DNA from: an uncultured Christensenella sp.
GTDB lineage: Bacteria; Bacillota; Clostridia; Christensenellales; Borkfalkiaceae
Length of the DNA stretch: 64,000 bases
Assembly: GCA_910577555.1 (NCBI GenBank)
Contig: CAJTLF010000008.1
Span: 22,956-86,955 of the forward strand
Direction of reading: 5' to 3'
The notes under the pieces were generated by a model. That model saw only the letters and a list, made by a program, of their open reading frames with translations, had not been told where the DNA came from and ran no database searches. Both the position numbers and the translations under genes were made by a program. The stretch's first letter is position 1. The number at the start of each line of letters is the position of its first letter. Below are positions 54,585 through 61,491 of the stretch, one piece after another.

Positions 54585-55517
54585 TTACATAAACAGAGCC
54601 GCCGCGCCGTACGCCCCCGCCCTGTTGCCCAAAGTGGCTACCGTTACGGGTACGGGCGCGTAGTCCGTGCCGCCGAACAGCTCTTCGTCAAGAATTTTCT
54701 GCACGGGTGCGGTGAGCCGCGTTCCCTGCGCCGCCACGCCGCCGCCAATCATAATTATCTGCGGGCGGAAGATAGCGGCAAGATTTGCAAGCCCGCAGGC
54801 AAGGTGCCTTACGTACCAATCCACGACCTGACGGGCGGTGCGGTCGCAATCCATATATTCGAACGCAGTTCTGCCGTCCGCGCTGGAATAGTTATAGCCC
54901 TTCCACATTTCCGAACCCGTGTCCTCTTCCATAGCCCAGCGCGTTCTGTTGGTAAGCGCGCGCGCCGAGCAATACACTTCGAAACAGCCCCGTCTGCCGC
55001 AGGTGCACAGATTGCCGCCGTATTCTATTACCATATGCCCTACTTCCGCGCCCGCGCCCTTATTGCCTTCGAAAATCTTTCCGCCGATAATAATGCCGCC
55101 GCCGACGCCCGTGCCGAGCGTTACGAGTATACTGTCCGAATAGCCCTTGCCCGCGCCGAATTTACATTCGCCCAGAGCCGCGCCGTTAGCGTCGTTTACC
55201 ACCTTTACGGCGATATTGAGTTTTTGTTCCAAAAGTAATTTCAGGGGGTAATTTTTAAGCTCGAGATTGCCCGCGAATATGACCACGCCGTTCGCGCTGT
55301 CTATAAGCCCGGGACAGCATACGCCTACGCCCGCAAGCGCGGAATAGACCACGCCGCCCGCCCGCACGAGCATATCGGCAAGCGAAACTATGCAATCGGC
55401 AAGCTCTTCGCCGATGAGCGTGGGAACGTTGTTTTCGCAAATTATATTGCCGTTTTCTTCTATAATCATACCCTTGACGGTAGTGCCGCCAACGTCTATA
55501 CCCATATATAAAGCCAT
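54585..55517 (-). CDS. glcK: ROK-family glucokinase
   Basis: 310 residues. It phosphorylates glucose to glucose-6-phosphate with ATP. The phosphate-binding motif is MGIDVGGTTVKGMII at the N-terminus. NDANGAALGECKFGAGKG carries the catalytic Asp, and LGTGVGGGIIIGG is present. Then come EVGHMVIEYGG and the ROK zinc motif CTCGRRGCFEVY. Other sugar ROK kinases or repressors share the fold, but no HTH precedes it, so a kinase is clear and glucose is the likeliest substrate. The ribosome binding site is GGGGGAG. It is co-transcribed with rex from a strong promoter. Confidence 0.9.
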   Translation of the reverse strand: MALYMGIDVGGTTVKGMIIEENGNIICENNVPTLIGEELADCIVSLADMLVRAGGVVYSALAGVGVCCPGLIDSANGVVIFAGNLELKNYPLKLLLEQKLNIAVKVVNDANGAALGECKFGAGKGYSDSILVTLGTGVGGGIIIGGKIFEGNKGAGAEVGHMVIEYGGNLCTCGRRGCFEVYCSARALTNRTRWAMEEDTGSEMWKGYNYSSADGRTAFEYMDCDRTARQVVDWYVRHLACGLANLAAIFRPQIIMIGGGVAAQGTRLTAPVQKILDEELFGGTDYAPVPVTVATLGNRAGAYGAAALFM

Positions 55518-55558
55518 AAAAACTCCCCCTGAAAGAAAATTTATAACAAATATATATT

Positions 55559-55587
55559 ATTATACACAATACCGCCCGTTCCGTCAA
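55559..55587 (-). promoter_or_regulatory. Promoter of glcK-rex
   Basis: Minus strand: -35 TTGACG (55582-55587), a 17-bp spacer and consensus -10 TATAAT (55559-55564). Confidence 0.85.
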
Positions 55588-55695
55588 GGGGAATTGATAA
55601 TTTTGTATTAATTTGAAACCCCGCCCGAGCGCACGGCGGGCTTTACTTTTCCGCCGTTTGATAGGGTACCCCGCAACGGTAAACGAGTCGCAGGC

Positions 55696-55734
55696 AAAAA
55701 CCGCAAGCGGTTCGTAAAAACGAGCCGCTTGCGG
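55696..55734 (-). terminator. Terminator of the nrdD-nrdG-dut operon
   Basis: A 15-bp stem CCGCAAGCGGTTCGT/ACGAGCCGCTTGCGG with one G-T pair and an AAAA loop (55701-55734), followed leftward by TTTTT. It lies 40 bp after the dut stop codon. A second hairpin, ACGGCGG/CCGCCGT, is at about 55634-55658. Confidence 0.85.
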
Positions 55735-55773
55735 CAAATTATATATTACGTTATAATATATTTATTCTTTAAG

Positions 55774-56211
55774 TTATTTTCTGCCCGTCGAGCCGAAGCC
55801 GCCCGCGCCGCGCGCCGTTTCGGAAAGTTCTTCGGTCTGAACGAATTCCGCAGTTATATACGGGGTTATGACCAGCTGGGCTACTCTTTCGCCCACGGCG
55901 ACCGTCTGCGGAATTGACGAATGGTTGTGCAACGCCACGGTAACTTCGCCGCGGTAATCGCAGTCTACCACGCCCACCTTGTTTGCGGGGGCAAGTCCGC
56001 GCTTGCTTGCAAGACCGCTCCTTGCATAGATAAGTCCCGCATATCCCACGGGCAATTCAAGAGCAAGCCCCGTTGGAATAAACGCCGTTTCGTGCGGGTT
56101 TACGGTTATTTCGCCGTCGATACAGGCGTAAAGGTCTGCGCCCGCGGCGTACTCACTGCCGTATACGGGCAGGGTTGCGTTTTCTCTGAGTTTTTTAATT
56201 GCAATCTGCAT
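55774..56211 (-). CDS. dut: Deoxyuridine 5'-triphosphate nucleotidohydrolase (dUTPase)
   Basis: 145 residues from the ATG at 56211, chosen because AAAGGA lies nine bases upstream and the protein then begins in the usual way (MQIAIKKL). All five motifs of the trimeric dUTPase family are present: ADLYACIDG (1), IYARSGLASKRG (2), GVVDCDYRGEV with the catalytic Asp (3), GERVAQLVI (4) and RGAGGFGSTG (5). It hydrolyses dUTP to dUMP and PPi, keeping uracil out of DNA and feeding thymidylate synthesis. It follows nrdG by 20 bp and ends the nrd operon. Confidence 0.95.
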   Translation of the reverse strand: MQIAIKKLRENATLPVYGSEYAAGADLYACIDGEITVNPHETAFIPTGLALELPVGYAGLIYARSGLASKRGLAPANKVGVVDCDYRGEVTVALHNHSSIPQTVAVGERVAQLVITPYITAEFVQTEELSETARGAGGFGSTGRK

Positions 56212-56231
56212 CGGTATTTTTCCTTTCGTAA

Positions 56232-56765
56232 TTAAAGCTGCGAATTTTCGTCCCAAAGCACTACTTTATCCTGCCCGAGCGACTGCGGCACGCATATTAT
56301 CCGTTGGTTGGAAGAACCGCGGAACCGCAAATTCAAATCCTTCAATTCTTCGACGAACCTGCCGTCCACGAGCACGTCTATACTGTTAAGCATACGCATA
56401 ACGAGCTCGGCGTCCCCCTTCTTGCCCGTGAGCAAGTCCTTTTCGTAGTCGTAGCCCGTGTAACACCATATCGATTTGTCGGGATAAACGGACCTTATTT
56501 TTTCGAGAAAGGGCGCAAGCGTCACCTGATTTTCAGGCTCGAACGGGTCGCCGCCGAGTAGCGTAAAACCCTTGATATATTGGGGGCTAAGCGCGGAAAT
56601 GATGTAATTTTCGACTTCTTCGGTAAACGGCTTGCCGTAATTGAAATCCCACGTTTCGGGATTGAAACAGTTTTTGCACCGGTTGCGGCAACCGCTCACG
56701 TAGAGCGATACTCTAACCCCCGGTCCGTCCGCAACGTCGAACGGCTTTATAGTAGCGTAATTCAT
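56232..56765 (-). CDS. nrdG: Anaerobic ribonucleotide reductase activating protein NrdG
   Basis: 177 residues. Radical SAM enzyme with the CxxxCxxC cluster motif in SGCRNRCKNCFNPETW, a GGDPFEP turn and YTGYDYEKDLL. It binds SAM and generates the glycyl radical on NrdD. It follows nrdD by 48 bp on the same strand. Confidence 0.95.
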   Translation of the reverse strand: MNYATIKPFDVADGPGVRVSLYVSGCRNRCKNCFNPETWDFNYGKPFTEEVENYIISALSPQYIKGFTLLGGDPFEPENQVTLAPFLEKIRSVYPDKSIWCYTGYDYEKDLLTGKKGDAELVMRMLNSIDVLVDGRFVEELKDLNLRFRGSSNQRIICVPQSLGQDKVVLWDENSQL

Positions 56766-56813
56766 AATTCACTCCCGACGGCGTCGTAGCACCGCCGATT
56801 ATAAGGACGAAAA

Positions 56814-58940
56814 TCAAAGGTGTAAAACTCTCGCCTTTATTTCCTTAGTCTTGCCCACGTTCCAGAAGTTTTCGCCCAGATATCCGCAGGTGCGGCGGGT
56901 TACGTTCATCTTTCTCTGGTCTTTGTTGTGGCAGACGGGGCATTCCCACTCGTTATCGTCGTTTATGATAATTTCGCCGTCGAAACCGCATACGTGGCAG
57001 TAGTCGGATTTGGTGTTGAATTCGGCGTACTGAATGTTGTCGTAAATAAACTTGACAACGTCTTCAATTGCGGTAAGGTTGTGGCGCATATTGGGAATTT
57101 CGACGTAGGAAATCGCGCCGCCCGAAGAAATTTTCTGGAATTGGCTTTCGAACGAGAATTTTCTGAAAGCGTCGATATTTTCACGCACGTCAACGTGGTA
57201 ACTGTTGGTATAGTATCCCTTGTCGGTTACGTCTTCGATAGTGCCGAATCTCTCTTTGTCGATGCGCGCGAAACGGTAGCAAAGGCTCTCTGCGGGGGTG
57301 CCGTAAAGTCCGAAACCAAGCCCCGTCTCCTTCTTCCATTTCTCGCAGTGGTCGCGCAGCGAATTCATTACTCTGAGCGCGAACTCCTGCCCTTCGGGGG
57401 TGGTGTGGGAAACGCCTTTGACGAGCTTGGTAAGCTCGTACAGCCCTATATATCCCAAAGATATCGTGGAATAACCGTCAAGCAGATACTTGTCTATCTT
57501 CTCGCCCGGCTGCAATCTCGCAATCGCGCCGTACTGCCAGTGAACGGGCGAAACGTCGCTCGTAACGCCCATAAGCGCGTTGTGGCGGCACATGAGAGCT
57601 TCGTAACAGAGCTTGAGCCTTTCTTCGAGAATTTCCCAGAACTTTTTCTCGTCGCCCTTTGCAAGTATTCCGCACTGGGGCAGGTTAATCGAAACTACGC
57701 CCTGATTGAATCTGCCTTCGAATTTATAGTTTCCGTTTTCGTCCTTCCAGGGCGACAGGAACGAGCGGCAGCCCATAGGCGAGAATACGTTGCCTTCGTA
57801 ATTTTCGCGCATCTTCTTTGCCGAGATGTAGTCGGGGTAAAGACGCTTTGACGAGCATTTAACGGCAAGGCGGGTAAGGTAATCGTACTTTCCGCCTTTA
57901 AGGCAGTTATTTTCGTCAAGCACGTAAATGAGCTTGGGGAACGCGGGAGTGACGAACACGCCCTTTTCGTTCTTGATGCCTTCGTAACGCTGTTTTAAAA
58001 TCTCTTCGATTATCATAGCGTTTTCTTCGATATACTCGTCCTTTTCGTCAAGATAAAGGAAAAGAGTTACGAACGGCGACTGACCGTTGGTTGTCATCAG
58101 CGTGTTAATCTGGTACTGTATAGTCTGTACGCCAGCCTTCAACGCTTCCTTTACTCGCATATCCACGAAATGCTTTTTGGTAGCGTCGTCAAGCGTCGCG
58201 CCGAATTCCTTGTCGCACTGCTCCACGTATTTGTTCTTGGTGCGGCGCAGATATTTGCCGAGATGGGCTATATTGACCGACTGCCCGCCGTACTGCGACG
58301 ACGCGACGGACGCGATAATCTGCGTGGTAATGGTGCAGGCAGTCTGGAAAGATTTGGGGCTTTCAATCATCTTGCCGTTCATAACCGTGCCGTTCTCGAG
58401 CATATCCTTAATATTTATAAGACAGCAGTTGAAAATGGGCTGTAAAAAGTAGTCCGCGTCGTGGAAGTGAATCGCCCCTTCTTCGTGAGCCTTGGAAATA
58501 TGCTCGGGCAGAAGTATGCGCTTCGTAAGGTCTTTGGAAACTTCGCCCGCTATAAGGTCGCGCTGGGTGGACGCAGTGCGCGCGTTCTTGTTGGAGTTTT
58601 CTTCCATTACGTCCTTGTTGGAGTTGCGTATAAGCGAAAGAATACTCTCGTCCGTGGTGTTCGCCTTACGGATTAAAGCGCGCTCGTAGCGGTAGAGAAT
58701 GTAAGCCTTCATAAGCTGATATTTCTGTAATTCCATCAGCTTTTCTTCGACCATATCCTGAATGTCTTCAACGAGCACGCGCATGCGGTGGCGCGACGCA
58801 ATGTCGTCCACTATAGCAGTAATCTGCGCGTCGGTAATCCTGTCTTCGAAGTCAACCGCAGAGTTTGCTTTGCCTATTGCAACGGCAATTTTCTTCCTGT
58901 CGAAGTCGCAAGTCGTTCCGTCCCGTTTGATAACTTTCAT
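56814..58940 (-). CDS. nrdD: Anaerobic ribonucleoside-triphosphate reductase NrdD
   Basis: 708 residues. The N-terminal ATP-cone allosteric domain (MKVIKRDGTTCDFDRKKIAV) occupies about 1-95. The barrel has NPVHW-like and SRFSPM-like stretches (VFSPMGCRSFLSPW, SPVHWQYGAIARL). The C-terminal Zn site (CHVCGFDG and CPVCHNKD) precedes the glycyl radical motif RTCGYLG, with the radical Gly near 683. It reduces NTPs to dNTPs without oxygen, using formate in the E. coli-type enzyme. The ribosome binding site is AAAGGAG. Four NrdR-box-like repeats flank its promoter. Confidence 0.96.
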   Translation of the reverse strand: MKVIKRDGTTCDFDRKKIAVAIGKANSAVDFEDRITDAQITAIVDDIASRHRMRVLVEDIQDMVEEKLMELQKYQLMKAYILYRYERALIRKANTTDESILSLIRNSNKDVMEENSNKNARTASTQRDLIAGEVSKDLTKRILLPEHISKAHEEGAIHFHDADYFLQPIFNCCLINIKDMLENGTVMNGKMIESPKSFQTACTITTQIIASVASSQYGGQSVNIAHLGKYLRRTKNKYVEQCDKEFGATLDDATKKHFVDMRVKEALKAGVQTIQYQINTLMTTNGQSPFVTLFLYLDEKDEYIEENAMIIEEILKQRYEGIKNEKGVFVTPAFPKLIYVLDENNCLKGGKYDYLTRLAVKCSSKRLYPDYISAKKMRENYEGNVFSPMGCRSFLSPWKDENGNYKFEGRFNQGVVSINLPQCGILAKGDEKKFWEILEERLKLCYEALMCRHNALMGVTSDVSPVHWQYGAIARLQPGEKIDKYLLDGYSTISLGYIGLYELTKLVKGVSHTTPEGQEFALRVMNSLRDHCEKWKKETGLGFGLYGTPAESLCYRFARIDKERFGTIEDVTDKGYYTNSYHVDVRENIDAFRKFSFESQFQKISSGGAISYVEIPNMRHNLTAIEDVVKFIYDNIQYAEFNTKSDYCHVCGFDGEIIINDDNEWECPVCHNKDQRKMNVTRRTCGYLGENFWNVGKTKEIKARVLHL

Positions 58941-58977
58941 TTCTCATTCTCCTTTGGTGCGAGTATAAACAAGCATA

Positions 58978-59025
58978 CCATATATTTTGTGTTTTGTCAA
59001 TAGCCCGCACTACAATATATTGTGT
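58978..59025 (-). promoter_or_regulatory. NrdR-box pair in the nrdD leader
   Basis: ACAATATATTGTGT at 59012-59025 and a weaker CATATATTTTGTGT at 58979-58992, 33 bp apart start to start. They match the palindromic NrdR box (ACA-CWATATWG-TGT type). NrdR boxes are known to occur in pairs about three helical turns apart. Confidence 0.75.
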
Positions 59026-59080
59026 ACTTAGTATAAAAATTACTTATCTTTTACCGCCCCTTAAAGGCGCGGCAAGGTTT

Positions 59081-59109
59081 AGTATAATACTTAGAAATAT
59101 TAAAGTCAA
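59081..59109 (-). promoter_or_regulatory. Promoter of nrdD-nrdG-dut
   Basis: Minus strand: -35 TTGACT (59104-59109), a 17-bp spacer and -10 TATACT (59081-59086), giving a leader of about 135 nt that contains the first NrdR-box pair. The rest of 58941-59244 holds only boxes and a terminator. Confidence 0.8.
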
Positions 59110-59119
59110 GGGTTTGACC

Positions 59120-59165
59120 ACAATATATTGTGTGAAAAATTTTTCTAAATTTCTACATATTGTGC
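59120..59165 (-). promoter_or_regulatory. NrdR-box pair upstream of the nrdD promoter
   Basis: ACAATATATTGTGT at 59120-59133, identical to the box at 59012, and a diverged copy (10 of 14 matching) at 59152-59165, 32 bp away. They lie directly upstream of the -35. Confidence 0.65.
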
Positions 59166-59184
59166 CAAAATTCGCGCAAAAAAC

Positions 59185-59211
59185 AAAAAAGGCGTCTTTA
59201 CGCTCTTTTTT
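59185..59211. terminator. Terminator after the frameshifted small gene
   Basis: Hairpin GGCGT/ACGCT inside runs of six As and six Ts (59185-59211), which can act in both directions. It lies about 34 bp past the stop codon of the leftward gene. Confidence 0.7.
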
Positions 59212-59244
59212 ATTTAATATCGCGTCAATTCAAACCGTGCGGGT

Positions 59245-59537
59245 TCAGCTCTTTGCCGTTCTTCTCATAGTTCTGTCCACGCTTGCGCGGATTTCCTTTT
59301 TAAGCCATTCCCGCTCTTCGTAGTCCATCACCCCTATCAGAAAGGTCTGCCCGTTGTACGCACGGTATATAATAAATTCGTCGCCGCCGTCTTCGAATTC
59401 GAACTTCCCCAAAAGAAACTGCTCGAGAGTACTTTTACCAGCTCGCTCATTTCCTTTTCCGAAATTTTCCCCTGCCTTTTAGCCGTTTCGATAGCCGCCA
59501 TTTGTTCGGGCGTAAGTTTTTCGTTCTTTTCGTTCAT
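59245..59537 (-). pseudogene. Small gene of about 97 codons broken by a -1 frameshift
   Basis: The ATG at 59537 has a strong ribosome binding site (AAGGAG). The first frame reads MNEKNEKLTPEQMAAIETAK and on to SELVK, then would continue as low-quality sequence to a stop at 59337. From the A4/T4 run at 59433-59436 the -1 frame reads TLEQFLLGKFEFEDGGDEF, then IIYRAYNGQTFLIGVMDYEE and on to a stop at 59245. Adding one base to the run joins the two halves into a well-formed acidic protein. I do not recognise the family. It is divergent from the tandem HTH array and shares an intergenic palindrome with it. The break may be an assembly error. Confidence 0.7.
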
Positions 59538-59588
59538 TAGTATAATCTCCTTAATTTGTTTTGCTTTAAATAAAGTAATTATAACAAT

Positions 59589-59634
59589 ATTATACTCGTG
59601 AACATTGTCATTTGGCAAGCATTAAAATGCCAAA
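59589..59634. promoter_or_regulatory. Divergent promoter region with inverted repeat
   Basis: TTTGGCA (59611-59617) and TGCCAAA (59628-59634) form an inverted repeat with a 10-bp centre. It overlaps a minus-strand promoter with -35 TTGCCA (59613-59618), an 18-bp spacer and -10 TATAAT (59589-59594), which serves the frameshifted small gene. I see no equally clear promoter for the rightward HTH array. Control by one of the adjacent HTH proteins is inferred. Confidence 0.55.
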
Positions 59635-59657
59635 ATTCACCATAATATTTATATATT

Positions 59658-60089
59658 ATGTCAAATTTTAGCGAAATTTTAAATTATTTTATATTTGAAG
59701 AAAAATGCGACGCCAAAACTTTTGCAAATAAAATAGGTCTTGCACCGACTTGTATAACGCGATATCTTCGCGGCGAGCGTTCTCCGTCAATACAAAATCT
59801 TGTTTTATTGGCAAATTATTTTAATTGTACTACCGACTATTTGTTGGGTTTAACGAACTATAACCATAATCTCAAATTTAAAAGTTGCCCGCCGTTTTCG
59901 GAAAGATTGAAACAGCTGATTAAAGATAGAAATTGTACTTGTTTGGATATTGCTCACGATATGGAAATAAACGAAACGAGCGTTTATTCCTGGAAAAACG
60001 GGAAACGCGTTCCCAATCTTGACAATCTTTTAAAATTATCCAAATATTTTGATTGTTCGGTAGATTACTTACTCGGCAGAGAAAATTGA
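59658..60089 (+). CDS. Double-HTH (XRE-type) regulator, array member 1
   Basis: 143 residues containing two XRE-like helix-turn-helix units. The first (about 12-64) has AKTFANKIGLAPTCITRYLRG, then the end motif CTTDYLLGL. The second (about 80-143) has DIAHDMEINETSVYSWKNGK and ends CSVDYLLGREN. The second half of each unit follows the common P-x-LxNLLxLxxYFxCxxDYLLG pattern of XRE regulators. No effector domain is present. It is first in a row of four such genes; the next ATG comes 5 bp after its stop codon. The gene is markedly AT-rich relative to the flanking nrd and glpK genes. Confidence 0.85.
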   Translation: MSNFSEILNYFIFEEKCDAKTFANKIGLAPTCITRYLRGERSPSIQNLVLLANYFNCTTDYLLGLTNYNHNLKFKSCPPFSERLKQLIKDRNCTCLDIAHDMEINETSVYSWKNGKRVPNLDNLLKLSKYFDCSVDYLLGREN

Positions 60090-60094
60090 ATTTT

Positions 60095-60535
60095 ATGGAT
60101 ATTATAACGAGTTTCAGCGAAAATTTAGCGGAATTAATCGATGACTGTAAACTCACGGTAGAGCAATTTGCAAAAACCGTTGATATTGCGTATTCGGAAG
60201 TTTACCGTTATTTGCGTAAAGAATACTTGCCTATACTTTCAAACGTTATAAAAATTGCAGACCGCTATCACTGCTCGGTCGACTACCTTCTCGGATTTAT
60301 TCCGTATCCCGAAAACACTGATTTTATAATTACCCCGCCGTTTAATATAAGATTTAAACAGTTGCTCGAAGAGTTTAATATTACCCGTTACAGATTAAAC
60401 AAAGCAACGGACATTTCTTTAAACCGTTTAGACGATTGGTACAACGGTAAATTTACTCCGTCGCTTGAAAAAGCACTAATTCTCAAGAAATACTTTAAAT
60501 GTTCGTTGGACTATTTACTCGGCAGAGAAAACTAA
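60095..60535 (+). CDS. Double-HTH (XRE-type) regulator, array member 2
   Basis: 146 residues. I start at the ATG at 60095; an earlier in-frame start would overlap the previous gene by reading its conserved 3' end out of frame. HTH 1 (about 15-68) has VEQFAKTVDIAYSEVYRYLR and ends CSVDYLLGF. HTH 2 (about 85-146) has YRLNKATDISLNRLDDWYNG and ends CSLDYLLGREN. It shares the layout of its neighbours, but the HTH sequences differ, especially in recognition helices, so the members probably bind different sites. No good ribosome binding site is seen; translational coupling to member 1 is likely. Confidence 0.83.
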   Translation: MDIITSFSENLAELIDDCKLTVEQFAKTVDIAYSEVYRYLRKEYLPILSNVIKIADRYHCSVDYLLGFIPYPENTDFIITPPFNIRFKQLLEEFNITRYRLNKATDISLNRLDDWYNGKFTPSLEKALILKKYFKCSLDYLLGREN

Positions 60536-60537
60536 TT

Positions 60538-60978
60538 ATGAAATATCTTTCCAAATTTGCCGCTCGCGTTAAAGAATTTATGCAGGACGAGAATATTTCC
60601 GTAACAGAGCTTGCCAAACAGCTCAACTTTAACCGCGTAACTCTTTCAGGAGTATTAAACGGCAACCGCTATCCGTCAACAAAGTTACTTATTGCAATCG
60701 TTTGTCGGTATGAGTGTTCCGCACATTACGTTTTAGGCTTAACAGACATTCCGCCCGACCGTAAATTTACGCAGGTAAAACCTTTTGAAGACGTTTTCGC
60801 AAAGTGTCTGTCGGAAAACAAAATTTCGCAATATAAATTACAAAACGATTTACATTTATCTCACGCTTTAACTTATAATTGGCTTTACGGTAAATCCGTC
60901 CCGAGCGTGGCAAGTTTAATTATGCTTGCAGAAAATTTCGATTGTTCGGTAGATTACTTACTCGGCAGAGAAAACTAA
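60538..60978 (+). CDS. Double-HTH (XRE-type) regulator, array member 3
   Basis: 146 residues from the ATG at 60538, 2 bp after the previous stop codon. HTH 1 (about 14-68) has VTELAKQLNFNRVTLSGVLN and ends CSAHYVLGL. HTH 2 (about 85-146) has YKLQNDLHLSHALTYNWLYG and ends CSVDYLLGREN. As in the other members, a linker of about 15 residues with a Pro/Phe (KPFEDVF) joins the two units. No sensor or catalytic domain is visible. Confidence 0.83.
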   Translation: MKYLSKFAARVKEFMQDENISVTELAKQLNFNRVTLSGVLNGNRYPSTKLLIAIVCRYECSAHYVLGLTDIPPDRKFTQVKPFEDVFAKCLSENKISQYKLQNDLHLSHALTYNWLYGKSVPSVASLIMLAENFDCSVDYLLGREN

Positions 60979-60980
60979 TT

Positions 60981-61436
60981 ATGACTACTTTTGAAAAATT
61001 TACCGAAAATCTAAAAGATTTTATGTTTGACGGTAAACTAACGCCAAAATTACTTGCGTCAGAAATCAAAGTTGACCGCTCCGTAATTTACAAATATCTT
61101 CGCAAAGAAATTTTACCCACGGTTCCAAATTTAATTTCAATAACGAATTACTTCGAATGTTCCGCAGATTATATTTTGGGATTGTCAAGCGTAAACTCAA
61201 AAATAATCAATAAAAATCCCGTAAAATTAAGCGAGCGTCTTAAAGAAATTTTGCACAAAAGAGAAATGAGCCGTTATAAATTATTGAATGAGTTACGCGG
61301 AAAAAATATAAAAATCGCAAGACAAAGCATCGACGACTGGTATAACGATAAAAGATATCCGTCAATCGATAATTTAATTATGCTTGCGGGAACTTTCGAC
61401 TGCACCGTAGATTACTTACTCGGCAGAGAAAATTAA
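60981..61436 (+). CDS. Double-HTH (XRE-type) regulator, array member 4
   Basis: 151 residues from the ATG at 60981, 2 bp after the previous stop codon. HTH 1 (about 14-68) has PKLLASEIKVDRSVIYKYLR and ends CSADYILGL. HTH 2 (about 85-151) has YKLLNELRGKNIKIARQSID, a few residues longer than in the other members, and ends CTVDYLLGREN. It closes the array and is followed at once by a terminator. Confidence 0.83.
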   Translation: MTTFEKFTENLKDFMFDGKLTPKLLASEIKVDRSVIYKYLRKEILPTVPNLISITNYFECSADYILGLSSVNSKIINKNPVKLSERLKEILHKREMSRYKLLNELRGKNIKIARQSIDDWYNDKRYPSIDNLIMLAGTFDCTVDYLLGREN

Positions 61437-61459
61437 AAAGGCGCGACTGCGCCTTTTTT
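61435..61459. terminator. Terminator between the HTH array and glpK
   Basis: Perfect stem AAAAAGGCGC/GCGCCTTTTT with a GACT loop (61435-61458). A and T runs on opposite sides serve both convergent genes. Confidence 0.92.
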
Positions 61460-61491
61460 CATTTTATTTAATATTAACCAAATCAAACCGT

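Noticed and set aside
59425..59445. Programmed -1 ribosomal frameshift at the A4 run
   Set aside because: The bases GGTAAAAG do not form a canonical X-XXY-YYZ slippery heptamer, and there is no obvious downstream pseudoknot. A missing base is simpler, and a second gene nearby has the same kind of lesion.
59400..59470. AGKST P-loop-like string in the second frame of the broken small gene
   Set aside because: It arises only if the -1 frame is read upstream of the shift, where the other frame has the ATG and the coding character. The surrounding residues do not form a nucleotide-binding fold.
60053..60540. Array members overlapping by 37 bp with starts at 60053, 60499 and 60942
   Set aside because: Those starts read the conserved 3' end of the previous gene in another frame (FGRLLTRQRK), which is not part of the HTH fold. 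The ATGs at 60095, 60538 and 60981 give clean tandem genes.
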